38,934 nt of DNA, from assembly GCA_900319955.1 (NCBI GenBank), contig ONQM01000007.1, positions 1-38,934 of the forward strand, written 5' to 3'. The notes under the pieces were generated by a model that was given only the letters and a program-made list of their open reading frames with translations, was not told the DNA's origin and did no database searches. The position numbers and the translations under genes are program-made. Positions 15,105 through 23,243 of this stretch are shown piece after piece. Numbering within the stretch: the stretch's first letter is position 1; each line of letters begins with the position of its first letter. Source of the stretch: an uncultured Eubacteriales bacterium. Its GTDB lineage: Bacteria; Bacillota_I; Bacilli_A; RF39; UBA660.

Positions 15105-18100
15105 TCAAGACAGTTTCTTAATTAATTCCATTAATTTAATTAAAAGAATAATATAATTTTCCTTAAGTTTAACAGTATCTAAAATAATACTTATATTTTT
15201 ATCATGCTTTTTAAATCTAAACATAGGACTAATCTTATAACTTTCTACAAATAAATCATCCATAGAAATATTATCAAGAACTCCCTCTTTAAAGATAATC
15301 TCTATAAAATTACGAGTTTCTCTAACCCTTTCAATATAAGGATTACTAATATTTTCAAACCATTCTTCATACATATAATTAATAATATCAGAATCAGGCA
15401 TACCAAATCTATCAGTAAGTTCTTCTAAAATCTTATCAAAAGATTTTTGATCAGTAACTTCATTAATAAGTCTATGTATTTCAATCTTCAAATCATTATT
15501 TTTTACGTAAGAGTCTTTTATATGCGTGTCTACATTTAATAGTGGTGGTTTCAAGCTATCATCTTCTTTTACATCTATTCCGTGTCTTCTATTAACCTCT
15601 TCATTAAGCATAGAAAGATACATATCTATTCCAACACTATTGATAAATCCCGCCTGCTCTGCACCTAAAATATCTCCTGCACCACGAATAGATAAATCAC
15701 GAGTTGCAATAGAAAAACCAGATCCAAGTTCTGTAAACTCTTTAATAACATTTAAACGCTTAATAGCAATATCATTAAGTTCTTTATGAGGATTATACAT
15801 AAGATATGCATACCCAAACTTATTAGATCTTCCAACTCTACCACGAATTTGATAAAGTTGAGAAAGTCCAAACCTATCTGCATCTAAAATGATTAATGTA
15901 TTAACATTAGGAATATCAATACCAGTTTCAATAATAGTAGTACATACTAAAACATCATATTTATAATTAATAAAGTCCATCATTCTATTTTCAAGTTTTT
16001 CTTTATCCATTCTGCCATGAGCAAAAACTACTCTTGCACTCGGAACAAGTGATTCTATCTCTCGCGCTTTTTCTTCAATTTTTTCAACACTATTGTAAAG
16101 GAAAAATACTTGTCCACCTCTAGATAATTCTTTTTCAATAGCATCCTTAATTATTTCTTTACTTTCTGCTATAACATAAGTTTGAACAGGAAACCTTTGA
16201 GAAGGTGCAGTCTCTATTAGAGATAAACTTCTAATACCAGTCATAGACATCTGAAGAGTTCTAGGTATTGGAGTTGCAGAAAGAGTTAAAACATCAACAT
16301 TAGTTTTATACTGCTTTAATCTTTCCTTCTGTCTAACACCAAACCTCTGCTCCTCATCAATTATAAGAAGTCCTAAATCCTTAGGATGGATTTTTTTATT
16401 AAGAAGTCTATGTGTGCCAATAACAAAATCAATAGTACCATTTTGAAGACCTTCTAATATTTCATTAAATTCTTTTTGACTAGTAAATCTATTTAAAAGT
16501 CTAATATTAACTGGAAATCCTGCAAAACGCTCTAATGCATTCTTATAATGCTGATTAGAAAGAATTGTTGTAGGGCAAAGAAGAAACACTTGTTTTGAAT
16601 CAGATACTGCTTTAAAAGCAGCGACAAAAGCAACCTCAGTCTTACCAAAACCAACATCACCACATAAAAGTCTATCCATTGGTTTATCACTTTCCATATC
16701 AGCTTTAACTTGTGCAATAGACGTTACCTGATCTTTAGTAAGAGTATAAGGAAAAGCTTTTTCAAATTCAATTTGCAAATCAGTATCAGGACTAAAACTA
16801 AATCCTTTTTTCTTCTCTCTTTCAGCATAAAGCTTTAAAAGAGAGTCTGCCATATCTCTAACTTTTTCAGTAACTTTTCTCTTAGTTTTCTTAAAATCAC
16901 TAGAATTAAGCTTATTAATATGAGGAGTATACCCCTCTTTACCAGAATACTTGTAAAGATTATCAATCTTTTGAGCAGGAATATAAAGCTTATCCCCACC
17001 ATCATATAAAACTTCAACAAAATCCTTATCATTTCCACCAACATTAAGTGTCTTAATACCATTATAAACACCAATACCATAAGTAGAATGAACAACATAA
17101 TCACCAATATTTAATTTATTGATATCACTTATCTTAGAAGAATATTTAAAATTAGTTTTATATTTATGTACTGAAACATTATTAATAAATAAAGTATTAG
17201 AAGAAATAAAAATAATATCCTTATATGAAAAATCACTATCAAATAATGAAGAAACAATATTTAAAGAATTAGGATAAATCTTATCATAACTAGTAACTTT
17301 AAAATCAAACTTAAATCTCTTCTTAAAATTATTTATTTGATAATCTCTTAAAGAAATAACAACAGTCTTTTTATCATTAAAACATTTATTTAGAAAAGCC
17401 TTAATTACATCCTCTTTTTCATAAAATTTATCTATAGAATGACTATCAAAATTAATAAGTTCTGATACATAATTAGGCTTAACATTATCAATATCAAGAA
17501 AATATAATCCATCTCTTTTAATATCATTAAGATTAAACATATAATTGCCACTATATTCTTTATCATTATCTTTTTTATAATCATCAATCTCTTTTAAAGT
17601 AGACTTAAAACTATTTTCTATTTGAGAATAATCTTTATAAATAATAATTGGATCATCTAAATAATCCTGTAAAGACTCTACATCTTCATACTTATATAAA
17701 TATTTTTGTTTTCCAAATTCATCATCAGATGCATCTTTAAAAGTTAAAAATTCAGAATTAGGATACAATGTAATATTATCAATACTTTCAAAAGACTTTT
17801 GAGTATCAGGATCAAAATATTTTATATCATCAATGTCATCACCAAAAAACTCAATTCTTATAGGATACTTAGAACTTAAAGGATAAACATCAATAACAAA
17901 ACCTCTTAAACCAACCTCACCTGTGTTAGTAACGAGTGTTGAAGACTTATATCCCATCTTATAAAGCTTGTTATATAATTCAGATGGTTTAATAGTCATA
18001 TCTTTCTTAATTGAAATAATAAATTTTTCATAAGTTTTATGATTAGGTAAAAATCTTAAATAACCCATTAAATTAGTAACAACAATATTATTCTCATTAT

Positions 18101-18389
18101 TTCTAATACTCTTTAAAGTTTCCATTCTACTATTTAAAAGATCAGGACTAATAGCCATCGCTTCACTTGATAAAAAATCATCCATTGGAAAAATATAAGT
18201 ATTAGGATTTAATGAGCTACTTAGAGAATAAATTTTATTAGATTCATATAAAGAATTAGTAACAACTAAAATATTCCTTCCAGAACTTTTAGAAAGATTA
18301 GATAAAAAGAAAGCAAAAAAACCACTAGTAAGTCCAGTGATACCAGTTCCTTCCTTATATTTAAATTTTATGCTATCAAATATATTCAT
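15105..18389 (-). CDS. mfd: Transcription-repair coupling factor Mfd
   Basis: Mfd removes RNA polymerase stalled at DNA lesions and recruits UvrA. Order of domains: UvrB-like N-terminal part; RNA-polymerase interaction domain (IGDYVVHSTYGIGVYNGI, about 430-450); RecG-like helicase with Walker A CGDVGFGKTEVA, IIDEEQRFGVRQKE and the LSATPIPRTL motif; TRG motif region; and C-terminal UvrA-binding domain. The 1094 residues are a little shorter than the approximately 1180 of B. subtilis. ATG follows the pth stop codon with no gap, so translation is coupled. Confidence 0.97.
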   Translation of the reverse strand: MNIFDSIKFKYKEGTGITGLTSGFFAFFLSNLSKSSGRNILVVTNSLYESNKIYSLSSSLNPNTYIFPMDDFLSSEAMAISPDLLNSRMETLKSIRNNENNIVVTNLMGYLRFLPNHKTYEKFIISIKKDMTIKPSELYNKLYKMGYKSSTLVTNTGEVGLRGFVIDVYPLSSKYPIRIEFFGDDIDDIKYFDPDTQKSFESIDNITLYPNSEFLTFKDASDDEFGKQKYLYKYEDVESLQDYLDDPIIIYKDYSQIENSFKSTLKEIDDYKKDNDKEYSGNYMFNLNDIKRDGLYFLDIDNVKPNYVSELINFDSHSIDKFYEKEDVIKAFLNKCFNDKKTVVISLRDYQINNFKKRFKFDFKVTSYDKIYPNSLNIVSSLFDSDFSYKDIIFISSNTLFINNVSVHKYKTNFKYSSKISDINKLNIGDYVVHSTYGIGVYNGIKTLNVGGNDKDFVEVLYDGGDKLYIPAQKIDNLYKYSGKEGYTPHINKLNSSDFKKTKRKVTEKVRDMADSLLKLYAEREKKKGFSFSPDTDLQIEFEKAFPYTLTKDQVTSIAQVKADMESDKPMDRLLCGDVGFGKTEVAFVAAFKAVSDSKQVFLLCPTTILSNQHYKNALERFAGFPVNIRLLNRFTSQKEFNEILEGLQNGTIDFVIGTHRLLNKKIHPKDLGLLIIDEEQRFGVRQKERLKQYKTNVDVLTLSATPIPRTLQMSMTGIRSLSLIETAPSQRFPVQTYVIAESKEIIKDAIEKELSRGGQVFFLYNSVEKIEEKAREIESLVPSARVVFAHGRMDKEKLENRMMDFINYKYDVLVCTTIIETGIDIPNVNTLIILDADRFGLSQLYQIRGRVGRSNKFGYAYLMYNPHKELNDIAIKRLNVIKEFTELGSGFSIATRDLSIRGAGDILGAEQAGFINSVGIDMYLSMLNEEVNRRHGIDVKEDDSLKPPLLNVDTHIKDSYVKNNDLKIEIHRLINEVTDQKSFDKILEELTDRFGMPDSDIINYMYEEWFENISNPYIERVRETRNFIEIIFKEGVLDNISMDDLFVESYKISPMFRFKKHDKNISIILDTVKLKENYIILLIKLMELIKKLS

Positions 18390-18959
18390 TTACTTATTCT
18401 TCCTATTATATTTACTTAAAACAAAATCAAATCCGTGTACAAAATAATCATCTAAAATTAAATTAATTGTATCAGAAACACTTTTAAGTAATTTTTGATC
18501 ATCTAAAGAAAACTTACCTAAAACATAATCAGGACCATTTCCATTTTTAATACTTCCAATACCAACTTTAATTCTATTAAAAACATTTGTGCCTAAATTT
18601 TTTTCAATATCTTTAATTCCATTATGTCCACCACTAGAACCCTTACATTTAAGCTTAAAATTACCAGGATTTAAATCTAAGTCATCATAAATAACAACAA
18701 TATTAGATATGTCAATCTTAAAGAAATTAACATAATCTCTAACAACTTCGCCAGATAAATTCATAAACTTTTGAGGTTTCAAAAATAAAACTTTTTCTCC
18801 ATTAATTATTCCATCAACATAAAGACCAGAAAATTTACTTTTCCAGTTTGCGTCAATTCCTTTATATTTTAAATAATTATCAATCATATAAAATCCTGTA
18901 TTATGACGAGTTCCATCATAATCCTTACCAGGATTACCAAGACCTACTATTAATTTCAT
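18390..18959 (-). CDS. pth: Peptidyl-tRNA hydrolase
   Basis: Pth releases tRNA from peptidyl-tRNA dropped by ribosomes. It has MKLIVGLGNPGKDYDGTRHNTGF (Asn10 and the catalytic His in TRHNTGF), FLKPQKFMNLSG, VIYDDLDL and GSSGGHNGIKDI with the substrate-gating Asn and His. 189 residues is normal. The start overlaps the rsmI stop by four bases. The pth-mfd pair is conserved in Bacilli. Confidence 0.97.
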   Translation of the reverse strand: MKLIVGLGNPGKDYDGTRHNTGFYMIDNYLKYKGIDANWKSKFSGLYVDGIINGEKVLFLKPQKFMNLSGEVVRDYVNFFKIDISNIVVIYDDLDLNPGNFKLKCKGSSGGHNGIKDIEKNLGTNVFNRIKVGIGSIKNGNGPDYVLGKFSLDDQKLLKSVSDTINLILDDYFVHGFDFVLSKYNRKNK

Positions 18960-19807
18960 CTTTCTTCACCTCTTTTTTTAGAAGTATATTCTTTATAAAC
19001 AACTGATTTAGGTACGCCACGCTCCTTAGCAACCTTCTTAATAGCATCCATTTCTTTCATATCATTTAAATAAAGCAAAACATGATCATAAATAGATAAA
19101 CTACTATAATCTTCTTTTTCATAATTACCAGAACATATTATAACATACTCTCCCTTAATTGTAGGTAAATTTTCTAAAACTTCTGAAATTTTTCCTCTAA
19201 CAACTTCTTCATGAATCTTAGATATTTCTCTTGCAACAGCAATTTCTCTATCACCTAAAACTTCTTTCATATCATTAAGCGTATCTATAATTCTATGAGG
19301 AGCTTCATAAAAAATAATTGAAAAAGGATAATTTGCAATACTTTTAAGTTCATCTACTCTCTTACCATGATGAACATTCAAAAAACCGTAATATAGAAAT
19401 CTATTAGGATTAAGTCCTGACATCATAAGAGCAGGTACAAAAGCAGTCGCTCCAGGAAGACCAACAACATTGAAACCATTTTGAATTGCAAACTTAGAAA
19501 TAATATATCCAGGATCATTAATAACAGGACTACCTTGGTCAGTTATTAAAGCAAGATTCTTGCCATCTTTCAAAAGAGAAAGAATCTTACCTTCAATTTT
19601 TTCTTCATTAAATTCATGACAACTAATAAGAGGCTTAGAAATTTCATAATGTTTAAGTAATGGTGTGCTTGTCCTAGTATCCTCACATAAAATATAATCA
19701 ACACTTTTTAAAACCTCAATACCTCTTAAAGTCATATCAGAAAAATTTCCAATTGGAGTTGGAACTAAATATAAAGTTGGACTATTATCATAACTATTTT
19801 GAATCAT
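18956..19807 (-). CDS. rsmI: 16S rRNA (cytidine-2'-O)-methyltransferase RsmI
   Basis: RsmI 2'-O-methylates C1402 of 16S rRNA. It shows the TP-methylase fold: LYLVPTPIGNFSDMTLRG, the CEDTRTSTPLLKHY signature, LITDQGSPVINDPGY and FYEAPHRI. The C-terminal short helical domain contains AKERGVPKSVVYKEY. ATG at 19805-19807 lies five bases after AGGTGG; a GTG nine bases upstream is less likely. It overlaps the 3' end of trmN6 by 14 bases. 283 residues. Confidence 0.96.
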   Translation of the reverse strand: MIQNSYDNSPTLYLVPTPIGNFSDMTLRGIEVLKSVDYILCEDTRTSTPLLKHYEISKPLISCHEFNEEKIEGKILSLLKDGKNLALITDQGSPVINDPGYIISKFAIQNGFNVVGLPGATAFVPALMMSGLNPNRFLYYGFLNVHHGKRVDELKSIANYPFSIIFYEAPHRIIDTLNDMKEVLGDREIAVAREISKIHEEVVRGKISEVLENLPTIKGEYVIICSGNYEKEDYSSLSIYDHVLLYLNDMKEMDAIKKVAKERGVPKSVVYKEYTSKKRGEER

Positions 19808-20528
19808 ACTTACCACCTATAATTTCTTCATATTCTTGTGTATTAGAGCCATCTAAATTATGCATAATAAAAGGTTTGTCAACTTTGATACCACTCTTGC
19901 CACATTTTATACCTTCCATTATAAAAAGATTAGGAAGATTATCTATACTATCATAAACAAATCTTAAATACTTAGGTTCAAATCCATTCTTTTTAAGAGT
20001 TTCAATAACATAAATTAAATTATCACACCTATTAACAGTAGCAAAACGTCCTCCCTCTTTTAATAAAAGATTGCTACACCAAAATATTTCATCTAAACTA
20101 ATATTATCTTCATGTCTAGCTATTGTCTTATGTGAATTTCTATTTAAAGTTTTATTAGGGTCATACTTAAAATATGGTGGATTACATAAAACTAAATCAA
20201 ATTTATTTAAATTATCATCCTTAGCATAATCTCTCATATCAGAATTTACAATACTTATGTTTGATAATTTATTAATATTTACACTCATTTTTGCAAGACT
20301 TGATAAATCTTTTTGAAGCTCAACGCCAACAATATTGCCTCTAAATCTCTTAGATAAAATTAATGGTACAACTCCATTACCAGTACCCAAATCACAAATA
20401 TTTTTACATCTTAAATTGATATGAGATAAAGACGCCAATATAACACTATCAATTGAAAAGCAAAAATAATCGCTATCTTGATAGATTTTTAAACTCATAC
20501 CAAGAATATCATCTAACCTTTTCATCAT
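19794..20528 (-). CDS. trmN6: tRNA1(Val) A37 N6-methyltransferase TrmN6-like (YabB)
   Basis: A SAM-dependent N6-adenine methyltransferase of the YabB/TrmN6 family. It has ICDLGTGNGVVPLILS (SAM motif I), GVELQKDLSSLA, and the catalytic NPPYFKYDPN. ARHEDNISLDEIF is typical of this family. About 244 residues. The start overlaps the end of ricT by 20 bases. In B. subtilis the order ricT(yaaT)-yabA-yabB-yazA-yabC(rsmI) is similar; yabA (a DnaA regulator) and yazA are absent here. Confidence 0.93.
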   Translation of the reverse strand: MMKRLDDILGMSLKIYQDSDYFCFSIDSVILASLSHINLRCKNICDLGTGNGVVPLILSKRFRGNIVGVELQKDLSSLAKMSVNINKLSNISIVNSDMRDYAKDDNLNKFDLVLCNPPYFKYDPNKTLNRNSHKTIARHEDNISLDEIFWCSNLLLKEGGRFATVNRCDNLIYVIETLKKNGFEPKYLRFVYDSIDNLPNLFIMEGIKCGKSGIKVDKPFIMHNLDGSNTQEYEEIIGGKYDSK

Positions 20529-21282
20529 CTAAATAAGAGCAAGAAATAGAAGTTTTATCAGGAAGCTCTACATTACAAGTTTTATGAAATAAATCAACAC
20601 TAACTACCTTGCCATCACCTTTCTTAGTTTTAAATTTACCACCAACTTTAGGAGCATCTCTTCTAAGTTCAGTATAACTATCATTCTCATAATTTAAACA
20701 ACAAAGAAGTCTACCACAAACACCATTTATTTTAGAAGGATTTAAAGCTAAATTTTGATTCTTTGCCATATTAATTGAAACACTATTAAAATCAGTTAAA
20801 AAAGAATTACAGCAAAGAAATAAACCACATGGCCCTAAACCACCAACTCTTTTAGCCTTATCCCTAACTCCAATTTGTCTCAACTCAATACGAGTTCTAT
20901 ACTTATCAGCAAGACGTCTAGCAAGGAGTCTAAAATCAATTCTTTCTGATGCAACAAAGAAAAAATATAGCTGTTTTTTATCAAAAGTATAAAAAGAATC
21001 GACAAAACTCATATCAAGTTTTAATTCATCTTTAATTTTTCTAGCTTCTAAAAGTGCACTATCAGCATTTTTCTTATTATTATCAATAATAATTTTATCA
21101 TCATTAGAAATAAATCTAACAAAATTATATTTTGTATTACATTTTTTTATATTTTTAATAACAGTAGCACTAAATAGTGAATCAGATGAAGACAAAATAA
21201 CATGAGACCCTAAGTCGATTTTCTCCTTAGAATACATAAAATCATGTTCACAAAGCCCATCAAGTAAAATATCATAAAACAT
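20509..21282 (-). CDS. ricT: PSP1-domain protein RicT/YaaT
   Basis: RicT is part of the RicA-RicF-RicT complex, which in B. subtilis carries [4Fe-4S] clusters, assists RNase Y and promotes sporulation, competence and biofilm formation through mRNA processing. The PSP1 region contains PCGLFLCC (Cys152, 157, 158) and GVCGRLLCCLNYE (Cys189, 194, 195), the cluster ligands expected. 257 residues. ATG shares one base with the holB stop region. Its presence fits the other developmental genes in the window. Confidence 0.94.
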   Translation of the reverse strand: MFYDILLDGLCEHDFMYSKEKIDLGSHVILSSSDSLFSATVIKNIKKCNTKYNFVRFISNDDKIIIDNNKKNADSALLEARKIKDELKLDMSFVDSFYTFDKKQLYFFFVASERIDFRLLARRLADKYRTRIELRQIGVRDKAKRVGGLGPCGLFLCCNSFLTDFNSVSINMAKNQNLALNPSKINGVCGRLLCCLNYENDSYTELRRDAPKVGGKFKTKKGDGKVVSVDLFHKTCNVELPDKTSISCSYLDDEKVR

Positions 21283-22097
21283 TAAACCATCTCCTCAACA
21301 TCAGTAAGAAAATTATCTAAAATAAGCTTATAACCAACATTATAATTATTATTCTTCAAATATTTTTCAATCAAAATGATTACTTTATATAAATAATCTT
21401 TTAAATTTGAAATAGAAGAATCTAATTCTATTTTACCACCAATTACATTAAAAAAATACTTTTCGGATAAAAGTAAAAAATTATTAAAAGAAACTTTGTC
21501 AGGTAAAGACTCTAATATATCATTGTAATAAAAAAATCCCATATCCTTAGAAAATAATAAAGTTAAAGTATTTAAATCATTATCAGAAATACTAAACTTT
21601 TCATCATTTTTTAAAGATATAATTTGACATCTAGAAACCAAAGTATCTAAAACACTATATCTATTCTTACAAACTAAAATACCAACAACATTAGAAGAAG
21701 GTTCCTCTAAAAATTTTAAAAGAGCATTGCTAGAAGCAGCATTAAAAGAAGAAGCATCAGTGACAACATAAACTTCTTTATTTTCACTAAAAGAAGTATT
21801 AGAAAAAGAAGTTATTAAATTTCTTACAGCATCAATATCAATTATTTTACTGCTATTAACAGAAGAAGATAAACTTGATGGAGAAAGAACTTTAAAATCA
21901 GCAAGAGATGCATCATCAATTAAAGTATCAACCTTATCATCATGATTAGCATTACCATTATGAAAAAGAGCTTTAACAAAATAATCTATAAAAGGTTTTG
22001 CATCAGAAATATCTCCAGTTTCAATCAAATAAGCATGCGAAATACGATTATTCGAAATTTCATTATTTATAAAATTTTTAAAATCATCGTAATTCAT
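21282..22097 (-). CDS. holB: DNA polymerase III delta' subunit HolB
   Basis: Clamp-loader delta' subunit. ISHAYLIETGD occupies the Walker A position without a GKT, as expected for the non-ATPase subunit. The conserved ALLKFLEEPSSNVVGIL and VSRCQIISL (SRC arginine finger) motifs are clear. 271 residues. In B. subtilis tmk, yaaQ and yaaR lie just upstream of holB; here bofA and recR take that place, so tmk must be elsewhere. Confidence 0.93.
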   Translation of the reverse strand: MNYDDFKNFINNEISNNRISHAYLIETGDISDAKPFIDYFVKALFHNGNANHDDKVDTLIDDASLADFKVLSPSSLSSSVNSSKIIDIDAVRNLITSFSNTSFSENKEVYVVTDASSFNAASSNALLKFLEEPSSNVVGILVCKNRYSVLDTLVSRCQIISLKNDEKFSISDNDLNTLTLLFSKDMGFFYYNDILESLPDKVSFNNFLLLSEKYFFNVIGGKIELDSSISNLKDYLYKVIILIEKYLKNNNYNVGYKLILDNFLTDVEEMV

Positions 22098-22109
22098 AAA
22101 CTACCTCCA

Positions 22110-22295
22110 TCATACAATTAATTTGAAAACTGCAAGAGCAATAAGTCCAGGAGCTCCAAAAATACTAACAATACTTAAAGTAATTATATTAATAGGAATA
22201 ATAACATTGAATTGATAAGCAAATAAATTATATCCATAAAGCAAAAAACCACTAAATAGAATTTTCTTAAGAAAAGAAAAAAATTTTTGAGACAT
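22110..22295 (-). CDS. bofA: BofA-like regulator of sigma-K processing
   Basis: A 61-residue protein with two hydrophobic stretches ending IVSIFGAPGLIALAVFKLIV. The GAPGLIAL motif near the C-terminus is the BofA hallmark. BofA holds the SpoIVFB protease inactive until engulfment is complete in sporulating cells. The location directly downstream of recR matches B. subtilis (recR-yaaL-bofA). ATG is preceded by AGGTGATAAT. Short length makes homology hard to judge by eye, but motif and context agree. Confidence 0.82.
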   Translation of the reverse strand: MSQKFFSFLKKILFSGFLLYGYNLFAYQFNVIIPINIITLSIVSIFGAPGLIALAVFKLIV

Positions 22296-22336
22296 ATTAT
22301 CACCTAAAAAATAATATGAAAATATAATTAAAAAAA

Positions 22337-22933
22337 TTATTCTAACTCTTTTCTATCACTAAGTGCCCTCTCAAGTGTTAAAGAATCAACATATTCCATA
22401 TCAGCCCCCATTGGAACACCACTTGCAAGTCTAGAAAACTTAATATCAAGGCCACTAAGAACTCTTTTTATATAAAGAGCTGTAGTTTCACCCTCAATAC
22501 TAGGCTTAAAAGCAAAAATAATTTCAGAGAATTTTTCATTTTTAACTCTTTCAACAAGTTTATAAATACCAACATCCTCAGGATTAACACCATCAATTGG
22601 AGAAATAAGACCATCTAAAACATGATAAGTGCCCTTAAAAATATGCAAATTTTCAAAAACAAAAACAGTTTTAGGATCATCAACAACAACTAAAGAACCA
22701 TTATGTCTATCTTTATCAGAGCAAATACTACAAACATCCTCTTCAGTTAAATTATTACAAACCGAACATTTGTGCACCTTTTCTTTTACTAATTTCATAT
22801 TATCAGCAAAAGAATTAACTTGATCTTCATCAAGCTCTAAAATAGAAAAAGCCATTCTCTCAGCAGTTTTTTGACCAATACCAGGCAAATACTTAAAAGA
22901 CTCAATTAAATTCTTAATACTACTTGGATACAT
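22337..22933 (-). CDS. recR: Recombination protein RecR
   Basis: RecR works with RecO and RecF to load RecA on gapped DNA. N-terminal helix-hairpin-helix (YLPGIGQKTAERMAF), a four-Cys zinc finger (CSVCNNL...CSICSD), a Toprim domain starting SLVVVDDPKTV, and the C-terminal ASGVPMGADMEYVDSLTL Walker-like motif are all present. 198 residues. It lies three bases from ybaB, as in many bacteria (dnaX-ybaB-recR). Confidence 0.97.
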   Translation of the reverse strand: MYPSSIKNLIESFKYLPGIGQKTAERMAFSILELDEDQVNSFADNMKLVKEKVHKCSVCNNLTEEDVCSICSDKDRHNGSLVVVDDPKTVFVFENLHIFKGTYHVLDGLISPIDGVNPEDVGIYKLVERVKNEKFSEIIFAFKPSIEGETTALYIKRVLSGLDIKFSRLASGVPMGADMEYVDSLTLERALSDRKELE

Positions 22934-22935
22934 AA

Positions 22936-23229
22936 TTAAAACAATCCTGGAATATTTCCGAATTTAGACATCTTATCTTCAGTAGTTTTATCAACTTTTT
23001 TAAAAGCATCATTAAGAGCAACAACAATCATATCTTGTAAAATATCTTTATCATCTTTTTCAAGTTCATTCATATCAATATTAACTTCAAGAACTTCCTT
23101 CTTACCATTAACTTTAACATGAACTAAATTACTTTCACCTTCAAAAATAGTATTGTCTATTTCATTCTTAATATTTAACATATCTTTTTGCAATTTTTGT
23201 GCTTGCTTCATCATTGCTTGCATATTCAT
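22936..23229 (-). CDS. YbaB/EbfC nucleoid-associated protein
   Basis: A 97-residue dimeric DNA-binding protein of the YbaB/EbfC family (YaaK in B. subtilis). It begins MNMQAMMKQAQKLQKDM, the typical amphipathic helix, and ends with DKMSKFGNIPGLF (family SxG..PG.). It lies between dnaX and recR as usual. Confidence 0.95.
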   Translation of the reverse strand: MNMQAMMKQAQKLQKDMLNIKNEIDNTIFEGESNLVHVKVNGKKEVLEVNIDMNELEKDDKDILQDMIVVALNDAFKKVDKTTEDKMSKFGNIPGLF

Positions 23230-23243
23230 ATAAAATCATCTCC